This document shows positions 7,624 through 15,967 of a stretch of DNA of 23,929 bases, in pieces. The stretch is from Cyanobacteria bacterium UBA11370 (GTDB taxonomy: Bacteria; Cyanobacteriota; Cyanobacteriia; Cyanobacteriales; Coleofasciculaceae): NCBI GenBank assembly GCA_003486645.1, contig DNGI01000222.1:34969-58897 (forward strand), read 5' to 3'. Position 1 is the stretch's first letter; each line of letters begins with the position of its first letter. Under the pieces are notes generated by a model, which was not told where the DNA came from, did not search any database, and worked only from the letters and a program-made list of their open reading frames with translations. A program made the translations under genes and the position numbers.

Positions 7624-8205
7624 TCAAGTTACAGTTGCTAGCCCTTGCTCTCGTAACAGTGCATTGTAAAGGTCATGATTGTTTGCTGGAATTTGTAAAG
7701 GAATACCAAGAACGAAGCGATTAATTGGATAATACACAGCTAAAGGTCTGTTAGTTCTATGATTGGTGTTTAACTGAGTGCGGATATCTTGAGTAAATTG
7801 CTCTAAGTTTACAAAATTTGTGTTTTCATCTGTATTTTGTTTTATCTGCGTCTGAGGTAGAGACCACTTGATTTCTTCAGAGTGAATTGAAAGTGTAATC
7901 TCTTCACCTATTTTTTTAGCTCCATTTTTAATATCCTGTTGGGTAAATTCACGTCCTTGTGCAAGCTCGTATTGCGATTTAGAAGTCCAAGTTCCGTTTT
8001 CCTTTGTCATAAACGAGCCTCTAGCATTCGGATCGAATTGAATAGGTGCTAGCATCCAGGATAAAAGAATGGCAAGGCTATCAAGAATACTCGACTTCCC
8101 AACTCCATTAACACCAATAAAAACAGTTGGCTCACTCTCAGAAAAATCCAACGTCATCTCACCGATACCACGGAACGAGTTAATATTCAGTCGCTTAACT
8201 CTCAT
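7624..8205 (-). pseudogene. Truncated RecF/SMC-like AAA ATPase (N-terminal half)
   Basis: A 193-residue protein starting MRVKRLNINSFRGIGEMTLD, with Walker A GVNGVGKSS at 31-39. By my count 35 of its first 50 residues are identical to the paralogue immediately upstream (8277-9431). The match fades near the end (HDLYNALLREQG), and the last residues LATVT look like read-through into foreign DNA. It lacks the ABC signature, Walker B and H-loop parts that the paralogue has, so it is almost surely inactive. The break lies within about 60 bases of the end of the IscB remnant, which points to insertion and deletion by the IscB-carrying element. The ATG at 8203-8205 is the family start. Confidence 0.78.
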
Positions 8206-8276
8206 ACATTAAATTAGCTAAATGGCAAAGAGATTAATCCCACATCCAGCCTAACAATTTTCCTTCAGACCCACTT

Positions 8277-9431
8277 TCAAGACTTACAAACATCCTCCGA
8301 ACTTGTATTAACCCCCATCAGATCCTCCATAATCCGATTAGTATCTCCCCCAAAAGACTGATTAGGATGTCTGGCAATTACTCCTTCCGATGTCACCTCT
8401 AAATGGTAGATATTCTCACACTTAACTTCAGCGATGACTTGAGGTGAATGAGTGGTTACAATAAACTGACAGTTAGGAAATGTTCGTTTCAGATCTCCAA
8501 TAATTCGACATTGCCATTTGGGATGAAGATGTAAATCAATTTCATCAATCAAAACCACACCACGACCTTGAAGTGGATCAGTTAAACTCGGATTTGCAAT
8601 TGCTAAACGCCGTGCTAAATCGGCAATCATTGCTAACAATCCTTTCTCGCCATCGGATAACTGATCAATAATCAGTTCCTGATTTTGTTTCATCACCGTC
8701 ATGCGTAAAGGAGAGCGCCTCACTCGTAAATTCGAGAATCCTGGTAATAGTGACGCAATCGCTTGTCTGACAGCTTCCAATTGGCGATCGCGGTGTTCAG
8801 AATTATCTAATCGTAATTCGTTTTCTATATCTTCAAGTTCCTTAAACCACTCGAAGAAACTATTAAAACTAATTCTTGCTCCCATCAGCGCCTGATCAAA
8901 AACCTCGACACGTTTTGACCAATATTGCTTCGGAGCTTTCTGAGGAATATCATCACAGAATTCACGATTAACAGGATAGTAAACAGGTAGGGGTAAATTA
9001 AATTCAGGATTGTCTTGCAACTGACTTTTGATTCTGAAGCAAATCCCTTCTAATTCTCTGACATCAGCCCCTTTTGGACGCTCTTTTATCTTTGAGAGAG
9101 ACAAGAACCAACTCACGTCCTGTTGTTGGAGAGAAATTGTAATTTCGTTATGAGTTTTTGGCGCTCCATTGGCAATATCTTCTTGTCTGAAAAAACGTCG
9201 AGTTATTTTTTGTTTCTCTGTGATATACGGATCATTACTGAAACGTCCGGTGCCAGTGGAATCTTGAATCTCTGCCACAAAATGAGACAGCAGAACAGCT
9301 AAACAATCTAAAATACTAGATTTTCCGGCTCCGTTGATCCCAATAAGTACAGTTGGATCAGTCTCATCAAACTCTAGAATTAAATTGCCGATGCCACGGA
9401 ATGAGTTAATTTTCAGGCGCTTGACTTTCAT
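8277..9431 (-). CDS. RecF/SMC-like AAA family ATPase
   Basis: A 384-residue ABC-type ATPase. Walker A is GINGAGKSS at 31-39, the signature is LSDGEKG at 258-264, Walker B is VVLIDEIDLHLHP at 292-304 and the H-loop is TTHSP with H328. This is the AAA ATPase group of DUF2813, PtuA or OLD-like proteins, often in defence islands, which act on DNA ends or pair with a nuclease; no partner nuclease is seen here. The frame is open to 9542, but the start at ATG 9429-9431 is chosen because the tandem paralogue begins with the same M-(K/R)-VKRL-x-INSFRGIG. The C-terminus stops soon after MEDLMGVNTSSED; I recall homologues continuing for some tens of residues with a helical region, so a short truncation is possible. 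Confidence 0.82.
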   Translation of the reverse strand: MKVKRLKINSFRGIGNLILEFDETDPTVLIGINGAGKSSILDCLAVLLSHFVAEIQDSTGTGRFSNDPYITEKQKITRRFFRQEDIANGAPKTHNEITISLQQQDVSWFLSLSKIKERPKGADVRELEGICFRIKSQLQDNPEFNLPLPVYYPVNREFCDDIPQKAPKQYWSKRVEVFDQALMGARISFNSFFEWFKELEDIENELRLDNSEHRDRQLEAVRQAIASLLPGFSNLRVRRSPLRMTVMKQNQELIIDQLSDGEKGLLAMIADLARRLAIANPSLTDPLQGRGVVLIDEIDLHLHPKWQCRIIGDLKRTFPNCQFIVTTHSPQVIAEVKCENIYHLEVTSEGVIARHPNQSFGGDTNRIMEDLMGVNTSSEDVCKS

Positions 9432-9531
9432 AGTTTGAATTAGGCTGATTGCAAAGAAATGACACCTGTATCGAAACAGTACTGGTGAAGGGCGATACCA
9501 ACAATAATCAGGGGATGAAGTAGGCAAACCT

Positions 9532-10056
9532 TTAAGGTGCAATAGTTAGTGAAGCATCCCAGAAATAAACGCGATCGCAATATTGAAATTGGCTCGAACA
9601 GACGGCTTCAATGGAAACGTTCTCCGTGCTGGTAACATCTAGCCCTGAGATCACTTCCGCTTTTCCCGGAGAAACAGTTACGGATCTAGCTTGTACCCCA
9701 TCTAAATAAATATTAACGGTAACATCCGGACTACCCCGATCATTGTCACGCATCCCAAAGGCTAGCCGTAACTCTTGAAAAATCACCTCCTCCTCATTCG
9801 GCTGAAGTCTACAGGTGAACGACGCTTTCGAGTCGCCTGAACCCATATATAATCGGGAGGTGTAAACCGCTTTACCTACAGCTACATCTTCAGTCTGACT
9901 AGCCCAATTCCCTGCTCCTGTATCGACGCAATTGAGCCGTAGCAGAAACGTAGAACGTTCCTGTGCCTGAGCAACTGGATTGTCTTGAGCTGCCAAAGCG
10001 AAAAGTAAGAGTCCACTGGCGATGATGTTCCGAATCAAGGTAGTTTTGTTTTGCAT
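9532..10056 (-). CDS. Secreted cysteine-containing beta-rich protein
   Basis: A 174-residue protein with a signal peptide (RNIIASGLLLFALAAQ, cleavage probably after VAQA near residue 31). The mature part has four cysteines (43, 82, 153, 160), suggesting two disulfides, and an even spread of beta-strand-like segments ending in DRVYFWDASLTIAP. The arrangement reminds me of NPCBM-like carbohydrate-binding beta sandwiches, but I would not assign the family. It precedes the ATPase gene on the same strand by 100 bases and may not be co-regulated. No Shine-Dalgarno sequence is seen before the ATG at 10054-10056. Function unknown; periplasm or cell surface is inferred from the signal peptide. Confidence 0.7.
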   Translation of the reverse strand: MQNKTTLIRNIIASGLLLFALAAQDNPVAQAQERSTFLLRLNCVDTGAGNWASQTEDVAVGKAVYTSRLYMGSGDSKASFTCRLQPNEEEVIFQELRLAFGMRDNDRGSPDVTVNIYLDGVQARSVTVSPGKAEVISGLDVTSTENVSIEAVCSSQFQYCDRVYFWDASLTIAP

Positions 10057-10144
10057 GGAGAGATAATTAACACCAATAGGCGTTTAATGTACATCATCCC
10101 ATCTAACAAAGTAAAACAAATATTGAAGAATATGTAATGCCAGA

Positions 10145-10261
10145 TGCAAGCATCAGGTCAATGACCGAGATGTGAACGCCGCATTGAATATCAAAAGGGT
10201 TGGGAGTTCAACCCTAGGCGTAGGAGATGTCAGACAGGCTGAACCTGCAATCTCTGTCTGA
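10145..10261 (+). pseudogene. C-terminal remnant of a TnpB (IS200/IS605 OrfB)
   Basis: Reading from 10145, the frame gives CKHQVNDRDVNAALNIKRVG and then SSTLGVGDVRQAEPAISV before a stop at 10259-10261. The segment C-x-H-x-x-x-D-R-D-V-N-A-A-L-N-I-K is the well-known end of TnpB, covering the last zinc-finger residue and the final RuvC aspartate with its NAA-x-NI context. Nothing upstream extends it, so more than 300 residues are lost. A hairpin of right-end type lies about 130 bases downstream. TnpB is an RNA-guided nuclease whose omega-RNA overlaps this end of the gene. Confidence 0.82.
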
Positions 10262-10300
10262 TATCATGTCCGGTTTTAAAATCCCTTTTTACAACAAACG

Positions 10301-10329
10301 GTAGAGACGTTGCAATGCAACGTCTCTAC
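10301..10329. repeat. Perfect palindrome GTAGAGACGTTGCA (dispersed type)
   Basis: GTAGAGACGTTGCA, one base, then its exact reverse complement: 14-bp arms. I recall this sequence as a frequent dispersed palindrome in cyanobacterial intergenic DNA. It may also act as a terminator-like hairpin between the TnpB remnant and the kinase gene. Confidence 0.85.
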
Positions 10330-10379
10330 AGGGTGTTTGCAACCTTGATTAAAGGGTGTATATTAACCGGATTTGGTAT

Positions 10380-10430
10380 GATGCCTGAATCCACGCGCTA
10401 AAAGCCCGTGAGAGTGGCTTAAGGAAGTCC
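10380..10430 (+). mobile_element. Probable right-end hairpin of the IS200/IS605 element
   Basis: CACGCGCT (10392-10399) and AGCCCGTG (10403-10410) pair around a 3-base loop with one mismatch, within GAATCCACGCGCTAAAAGCC. Cyanobacterial IS200/IS605 right ends often contain GAATCCCACGCGC with a hairpin like this, a short distance after the tnpB stop codon. The exact cleavage position is not determined. Confidence 0.55.
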
Positions 10431-10502
10431 CTTATCTCGATCTATAAAAACTCTTGTGAGGTAGACATTCTCCCTGCCTTTAACCGTATTTCGTGCAGAT
10501 GT

Positions 10503-12548
10503 CTATGATAGACTAGTGACAGTCGCTGAAGTCGTTTCTGCTGCTGGCAAAGTCTCAACATCTGGTCGCTGATTAACGGATAGTTGTTTCTCCTCAAACA
10601 CATCTAAATCAAACCAGAATGTTGTGCCAATTCCCACTTCACTCACTAAATACACCCTAGTATGATGTTTTTCAATAATATTCCTCACAATTGAAAGCCC
10701 TAATCCCGTTCCTTCCAGGGTATGAACTCGGTTTTCCACTCGGAAAAATCGGTCAAAAATTGCCTCTTGATCTTCCGCATCAATCCCAATTCCCGTATCA
10801 GAAATTTCAATTCGTATCCTACGAGTTTCTTCCTGATGATTCAGATCCGAGTCTAGGAGATAGGCGCGGATAGCAACTCGTCCACCGGGTTCGGTGAATT
10901 TCATGGCATTGCCAACTAGGTTATCAAAAACTTGCAGTAATAAATCATAATGACCCAAAACTGGCGGTAAATGAGGAGTAATTTCGTGAACTAATTCAAT
11001 CCCTTTATCACGAGCATTTAACTGATAGGTGCGTAGGGTTTGCTCTACGGGTTGAGCAATATCTACAGGTTCAAAGTGATAAATTCGACAAGAGGTTTCC
11101 AGTCGTGATAAATCCAAAACATCATTCACTAAACGAGTTAAACGATCCGTTTCCCGATTTGCCGTTTCTAAGAATTCCCGACGCTCCGTTTCACTCAGAT
11201 CTTCGCCGTATTCGTGTAGGGTTTCAATAAAGGATTTAATATTAAATAAAGGTGTTCTGAGTTCGTGGGAAACATTACTAATAAACTGACTTTTTGCCTC
11301 ATTTAATTCTACCTCGCGGGTAATATCCTGCACCGTCATCGCAATCCCTTTAATGCTCTCACGATACTGATCAAAAACGCTCGTTAACAGAATCCGAATG
11401 GTGCGAGGTGTGGGTTGAGTTAGGGGAATGCGGAACTCCTCACCTTCCCGATCGCGTTCCGATGAGACAGTCCCAGTGGCAATTTGATAGAGCGATCGCG
11501 TGAGTTCACTGGTTACTGCTGAAGGCAAGTGATGTAAAATATTTTCCCCTCCCAAATCGCTCCCTTCCCAACCGAAAATTCTGCGTGCGGTTGGATTCAC
11601 CAAAATTACTTTTAAATTTGTATCCAACAATACCGCACCATCGGCTATCGTAGAAACCAGCGTTTCTAACTTGGCTTTTTCTGCCGTTAATTCTTCAATA
11701 TTTTGTTCTTCATACCGCTCCAAACGCTCCGCCATTTCATTGAAACTGAAAATTAATTCCCCCAGTTCTCCCCCTAGGGGTAAGTCTACCCGCTGCTTGA
11801 AATTCCCGGCGGCAATATTTTTAACCCCAACTAACAATTCCTTAATCGGTTTCGTAATCGTGAGAGCATTAAATACCGCGCCCAAAATTACCATGACCCA
11901 AATTGAAATAAAAACCGCGATAGTTACATCCCTGGTTAAATTTGAAGAGGCAACCACCGTCGGATTCGGGTTAATCCCAATCGCTAAAACGCCCAAATAT
12001 TTGCTGTCATGCACTAAAGGCACAAAAACATCCGTCACTTCCCCATCCGGAGTTAGATGCTGACGCACCATCGGCAATTCAGAGTTACTGGCATAATTAT
12101 CGGGTAACTCAATCCGACGTTGAATCGTTAGAGAATTTTGTACCTCTGATTCCGAAAATGGAATCCCAAAGAAAATCTCACCATCCTGATCCGCGTAAAT
12201 CATGTAGCGCACGCTGGAGGTACTGCTATAGAAACGGTGAGAAAAACGAGCAACTTCTGTTAGCTTATTTTCGGCAATTTGCGGGGCAACATTCGCAGCT
12301 AGCAACAGACCCAAATCACGACCGAAACGAGTATCATTCATCCTCGCGTCCTGTTGAATCGTATTGACTGCCCAGAACGTCAAGCCACTCATAATCAAAG
12401 AGACGGCAAGGGTTGCCGCCGCCATTAATCGCGTCTGGAGGGTAAACTCCGACCACCAACGCCCGATAACTTCTCGAAGGGTTTTTAACAAAGCCAGCAA
12501 GGGGAGTGTATGAGCATCAACAGAAAAAACGAGAACGGTTTCTCTCAA
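10503..12548 (-). CDS. nblS: NblS/Hik33-type sensor histidine kinase
   Basis: A membrane histidine kinase of 681 residues at most. Order: TM1 about 42-62, periplasmic sensor region 63-205, TM2 about 208-230, HAMP 231-283, a short coiled coil, PAS about 292-410, HisKA with phospho-accepting H428 in NVSHELRTP, then HATPase with N box DNLVGNAMKF (542-551), G1 DTGIG (584-588), F box IFDRFF and G2 GTGLGLS (613-619). The overall arrangement and sequence (QTRLMAAATLAVS, NDTRFGRDLGLLLAANVAP) match NblS/Hik33/DspA (Ycf26), the conserved kinase controlling high-light, cold, nutrient and phycobilisome-degradation responses, usually acting on RpaB. The frame opens with a TTG directly after the purD stop, so the true start may lie a few codons later. 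No ribosome-binding site is evident; coupling to purD is likely. Confidence 0.9.
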   Translation of the reverse strand: MRETVLVFSVDAHTLPLLALLKTLREVIGRWWSEFTLQTRLMAAATLAVSLIMSGLTFWAVNTIQQDARMNDTRFGRDLGLLLAANVAPQIAENKLTEVARFSHRFYSSTSSVRYMIYADQDGEIFFGIPFSESEVQNSLTIQRRIELPDNYASNSELPMVRQHLTPDGEVTDVFVPLVHDSKYLGVLAIGINPNPTVVASSNLTRDVTIAVFISIWVMVILGAVFNALTITKPIKELLVGVKNIAAGNFKQRVDLPLGGELGELIFSFNEMAERLERYEEQNIEELTAEKAKLETLVSTIADGAVLLDTNLKVILVNPTARRIFGWEGSDLGGENILHHLPSAVTSELTRSLYQIATGTVSSERDREGEEFRIPLTQPTPRTIRILLTSVFDQYRESIKGIAMTVQDITREVELNEAKSQFISNVSHELRTPLFNIKSFIETLHEYGEDLSETERREFLETANRETDRLTRLVNDVLDLSRLETSCRIYHFEPVDIAQPVEQTLRTYQLNARDKGIELVHEITPHLPPVLGHYDLLLQVFDNLVGNAMKFTEPGGRVAIRAYLLDSDLNHQEETRRIRIEISDTGIGIDAEDQEAIFDRFFRVENRVHTLEGTGLGLSIVRNIIEKHHTRVYLVSEVGIGTTFWFDLDVFEEKQLSVNQRPDVETLPAAETTSATVTSLS

Positions 12549-13826
12549 TCAGGCAAGGGAGGTATTTCTCCGGATGCCATGACCTATATCTTTACGATAG
12601 TATATCCCCTCGAACTGAATACAATCTAGCGCCCGATAAGCTAGAGCGATCGCCTCGTCCAATGTGTCTCCGGTTGCTGTCACCGCTAGCACACGCCCCC
12701 CATTAGTGACAAGCTGTTCGTCTTTGAGTTGCGTTCCTGCACTCAATACCGTTGCGCCCATTTCTTGCGCTTGTTCAATTCCGGCGATCGCATCCCCTTT
12801 TTGGTAGGAACCCGGATATCCTTTAGCCGCAGCGACCACACAAGCGGCTGCCCCAGGTTTCCAAGTAATTGGAGGGAATTGTGATAATCGTTGCTCAGTA
12901 CAAGCGAGTAACAGGTCTTCCAAAGGCGTTTCCAGCAAGGGTAAAATCGCTTGGGTTTCTGGATCACCAAAACGACAATTAAATTCTAAAACCGTTGGCT
13001 CACCTTGGGGAGTAATCATCAATCCGGCATACAGCACACCGCGATAATCAATCCCTTGATTCCGCAAGGCATCAACGGTAGGCTGAAGAATTTCTCGTTC
13101 AATCCGTGCCATTAAAGCCGAGTCTACCAGAGGGGAGGGTGCAAACGCTCCCATTCCGCCTGTATTTGGGCCTGTATCCCCTTCTCCAATTCGTTTATGA
13201 TCTTGCGCGGGTAATAACGGACGAACGCTGATGCCATCGGTTAGCGCCAAAACGGAAACTTCTTGACCCGTTACACACTCTTCAACCACTACCGTATTAA
13301 AGCCATTTTTGAAGAGGGACTCTACCGCCGCGATCGCTTCCTCAAGCGTACTGGCAACGGTAACGCCTTTTCCTGCTGCCAAACCATCAGCTTTGACGAC
13401 AATCGGTGCGCCGCGATCTACGATATAACTTCTCGCTGCTTCAATATCGGTAAAAACCCTAAACTCAGGCGTAGGAATACCCGCCGATTGCATTAAGGTT
13501 TTCGCCCAGTTTTTACTTGCCTCAATTTGGGCACCTGCTTTGTTTGGGCCAAAAACGGTTAGGTTTTGACGTTGTAGATAGTCGGTAATTCCTAACGATA
13601 AGGGTAATTCCGGGCCAACCACAACTAAAGAGACACCATTAACCAAAGCAAATTTGGCAATTCCTTCAAAATCATCCACTCGTAAGGAAATATTCTGACA
13701 ACGGGGTGTCGTTGCTGTACCCCCATTACCCGGAATACAAATGATCTGCTGAATGCGTTGGGATTGCAGCAGCTTCCAGGCGAGGGCGTGTTCCCGTCCT
13801 CCATTACCCACTACTAAAATTTTCAC
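12549..13826 (-). CDS. purD: Phosphoribosylamine-glycine ligase
   Basis: A 425-residue ATP-grasp enzyme that joins 5-phosphoribosylamine and glycine using ATP, the second step of purine synthesis in the cytoplasm. The N-terminal MKILVVGNGGREHALAWKL is the PurD signature. The central part has the ATP-grasp elements (VVKADGLAAGKGV, near 155-170), QDHKRIGEGDTGPNTGGMGA (near 210-228) and the metal-binding segment FNCRFGDPETQ. Length is normal. The start is the ATG at 13824-13826. The kinase gene abuts its stop, and the same purD-nblS order is known in at least some other cyanobacteria. The upstream gap of about 340 bases should hold the promoter. Nothing looks degraded. Confidence 0.97.
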   Translation of the reverse strand: MKILVVGNGGREHALAWKLLQSQRIQQIICIPGNGGTATTPRCQNISLRVDDFEGIAKFALVNGVSLVVVGPELPLSLGITDYLQRQNLTVFGPNKAGAQIEASKNWAKTLMQSAGIPTPEFRVFTDIEAARSYIVDRGAPIVVKADGLAAGKGVTVASTLEEAIAAVESLFKNGFNTVVVEECVTGQEVSVLALTDGISVRPLLPAQDHKRIGEGDTGPNTGGMGAFAPSPLVDSALMARIEREILQPTVDALRNQGIDYRGVLYAGLMITPQGEPTVLEFNCRFGDPETQAILPLLETPLEDLLLACTEQRLSQFPPITWKPGAAACVVAAAKGYPGSYQKGDAIAGIEQAQEMGATVLSAGTQLKDEQLVTNGGRVLAVTATGDTLDEAIALAYRALDCIQFEGIYYRKDIGHGIRRNTSLA

Positions 13827-14163
<337 letters not shown>

Positions 14164-15246
14164 ATGCCTTCTTCAGTAAGTTACGCAGCGCAGCCAATTT
14201 TAGAGATTGGTGGTCAGCCAGCCTCTGAAGCTTTAATGGAGGACATCTTGCAAATCTCTGTAGAAGAGAGCCTTCATTTACCAGGAATGTTTACCCTGGT
14301 GATTAAAAATGATTACTTTCCCGGACGAACCCAAGATCAGACTTGGCGGTACGAGGATTTATTCAGTTTTGGCAAACCTGTTAAAATTGGTTTCATCTCC
14401 AGTACCACCCAAGCCCAAGAGTTTGCGAACGGTAAACAAGACTATGTGCTAGAAGGGGAAATTACAGCAATAGAAGCCCACTTTACTAGTACGTCTCAAG
14501 CACCAATTATGATTCGGGGTTATGATGTTTCCCATCGCTTGCATCGGGGACGCTATAACCGTTCTTTTCAGAATATGACTGATAGCGATATCGTTAAGAA
14601 AATTGCTGGGGAAGTGGGCATATTAACGGGTACTATTGATGTCAGTGGTGCGCCTCATGATTATGTTTTTCAGGAAAATCAGACTAATATGCAATTCCTG
14701 AAAGAACGGGCTGCTCGAAATGGTTTTGAGTTATTTGTGCAAGATGGCAAGCTAAACTTCCGCAAACCAAAAATTGATGATGTTTTAGAACTGAAGTGGT
14801 TGACAAATCTGCACAGTTTCCAAGTCCGAATCAGCAGTGCTGAACAGGTGAGTGAAGTGGAGGTGCGGGGTTGGGATTACAGTCAGAAGCGGTCAATTGT
14901 GGCAACAAAGAAAGCGGAACAAGTATTAACGGAAACAGAATATGGTAGAGGTTCTAAGACGAGTACAGCGTTTCAGGGTAAGCCGCCTACGCCCAAGATG
15001 ATTGTAGTGGATCAGCCCGTTTTTAGTAGTACCGAGGCAGAGAAGATTGCTCAAGCTTTGTTTGATGAATTGGGTGGAGAATTTGTCCATGCTGATGCGA
15101 AAGCAGAGGGGAATCCTCAGATTCGACCAGGGCGGGTGGTGAAACTAGAAAATATGGGTAAATACAGTGGTCAGTATTACGTCACAGAAACCTGTCATTG
15201 CTTTGAGGAACGGGTCTACACTACAGAATTTAGTGTGCGGGGTTAG
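14164..15246 (+). CDS. Phage late-control-D / VgrG-like baseplate hub protein
   Basis: A 360-residue protein with the features of the gpD/gp27-like hub of contractile tails and extracellular contractile injection systems. The first 110 residues form a beta-barrel-like part (IEGQPAS-type start here as ILEIGGQPASEALMEDILQI). The central MTDSDIVKKIAGEVGI and VFQENQTNMQFLKERAARNG motifs are the characteristic helix region. A second barrel ends with RPGRVVKLENMGKYSGQYYV. Full Afp8/Pvc8 hubs usually carry a further gp5-like OB and needle part; this protein ends after the hub domain. No sheath, tube, baseplate wedge or tail ATPase genes are present within the window, so it is an orphan. The start is the ATG at 14164, without a Shine-Dalgarno sequence. 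It is immediately followed by a lytic-enzyme fragment in another frame. Confidence 0.82.
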   Translation: MPSSVSYAAQPILEIGGQPASEALMEDILQISVEESLHLPGMFTLVIKNDYFPGRTQDQTWRYEDLFSFGKPVKIGFISSTTQAQEFANGKQDYVLEGEITAIEAHFTSTSQAPIMIRGYDVSHRLHRGRYNRSFQNMTDSDIVKKIAGEVGILTGTIDVSGAPHDYVFQENQTNMQFLKERAARNGFELFVQDGKLNFRKPKIDDVLELKWLTNLHSFQVRISSAEQVSEVEVRGWDYSQKRSIVATKKAEQVLTETEYGRGSKTSTAFQGKPPTPKMIVVDQPVFSSTEAEKIAQALFDELGGEFVHADAKAEGNPQIRPGRVVKLENMGKYSGQYYVTETCHCFEERVYTTEFSVRG

Positions 15247-15569
15247 GCATACACAAAGACCACGAAGCCCTTGTTCAAGTGGGAAAGATCAAAGTTTTCC
15301 GGGACAAAAATCAAGATTACAAAAGAACGGGCGATTTCATTTACGAGGGAAAAGATTTTTACATAGACCAGCACTGGGGAGGCAATGCACCTAATTATAA
15401 TGACATTGAGCTGTGGAGTGCGGGTTGTCTGGTGGGACGCACCAAAGCAGGGCATGAAGAGTTTATGAAAATTATCAAACAAGACCCCCGCTATATTAAA
15501 AATAAACGTTATTCATTTTCATCCATTGTGATTGATGGCACAGATTTGTTCAAAAAATATCCGCTTTAA
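15234..15569 (+). pseudogene. C-terminal fragment of a putative tail-associated lytic protein
   Basis: The frame opens at 15234, overlaps the stop of the hub gene and gives LGIHKDHEALVQVGKIKVF, then DFYIDQHWGG and LWSAGCLVGRTKAGHEEFMK, ending SIVIDGTDLFKKYPL. I recall longer cyanobacterial proteins with the order GIHKxHEALVQ, GINQHWG, SAGCLVGRTxxGHxEFM, close to phage peptidoglycan-degrading or amidase/L,D-peptidase-like domains; the H-W and S-A-G-C motifs look catalytic, but the exact family is uncertain. Here the N-terminal part is missing. The only in-frame start is a GTG at 15279, inside the conserved part and without a ribosome-binding site. It may be translated by coupling to the hub stop codon or not at all. 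Confidence 0.58.
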
Positions 15570-15664
15570 GGGTTAGTAGGAATTAGACATTACTCACCCA
15601 GCCAAAATTAAGATGTAGTTGTAGTGAGTGTGTAGGTTGCGTCAGACAGGATAAATCAGCTTAT

Positions 15665-15847
15665 ACTCAGATCTTGCACCATTCTCAAGCTTGCCTCATA
15701 ACCCGCCAGGGAATAAATTCCCTGTCTCATAGCTTAAGTCCATTAAAATGGACTAAAATTCTGATCCAGTCGTCTTTAGACGACTTTTGCTATGAGACAG
15801 TGGTTTTAACCACTGGCGGGTTGTTGCAACTGGTGCAAGATCTGAGT
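15665..15847. repeat. Multi-hairpin fold-back (MITE-like) element
   Basis: The terminal arms ACTCAGATCTTGCACCA (15665-15681) and the exact reverse complement (15831-15847) are 17 bp long. Inside, AACCCGCCAG pairs with CTGGCGGGTT (15700-15709 with 15813-15822) and CTGTCTCATAGC pairs with GCTATGAGACAG (15722-15733 with 15789-15800). Four small hairpins branch off at 15707-15724, 15737-15754, 15768-15785 and 15798-15815. The result is a cloverleaf-like structure resembling non-coding repeats common in filamentous cyanobacteria. No protein is encoded. Confidence 0.85.
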
Positions 15848-15871
15848 TATCGCATCCACAGATTCCACATC

Positions 15872-15967
15872 TAATACCATTTCACAAAAAGCATGATACA
15901 TATCATCAGGTAAGGGTAATTGGTTCCCATCACCCATTTGTATCACCCTTAAAGTGAATTGGTATAA
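15872..15967. repeat. Short inverted-repeat element
   Basis: ATACCATTTCAC on the left and GTGAATTGGTAT on the right pair over 11 of 12 bases around about 70 bases that contain further short palindromes (for example GATACATATC). It is the size and type of a small MITE of cyanobacteria. Confidence 0.65.

Larger units (their letters stand above)
10057..10502. other. Intergenic region with IS debris
   Basis: Between the secreted protein gene and the kinase gene, both transcribed leftwards. It contains the TnpB tail (10145-10261), the palindrome at 10301-10329 and the right-end hairpin at 10392-10410. The first 88 bases (10057-10144) hold the likely promoter region of the secreted protein gene; I see no clear boxes. 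Confidence 0.5.

Noticed and set aside
9432..9542. Extra 37 residues at the N-terminus of the ATPase ending at 8277
   Set aside because: The tandem paralogue begins at the position matching ATG 9431, and the extra residues show no family pattern and would overlap the preceding gene.
15225..15250. Programmed -1 frameshift joining hub and lytic frames
   Set aside because: The overlap is only 13 bases and the G-rich run (GCGGGGT) is not a convincing slippery heptamer; deletion is the simpler explanation, though I kept the joint itself as a finding.
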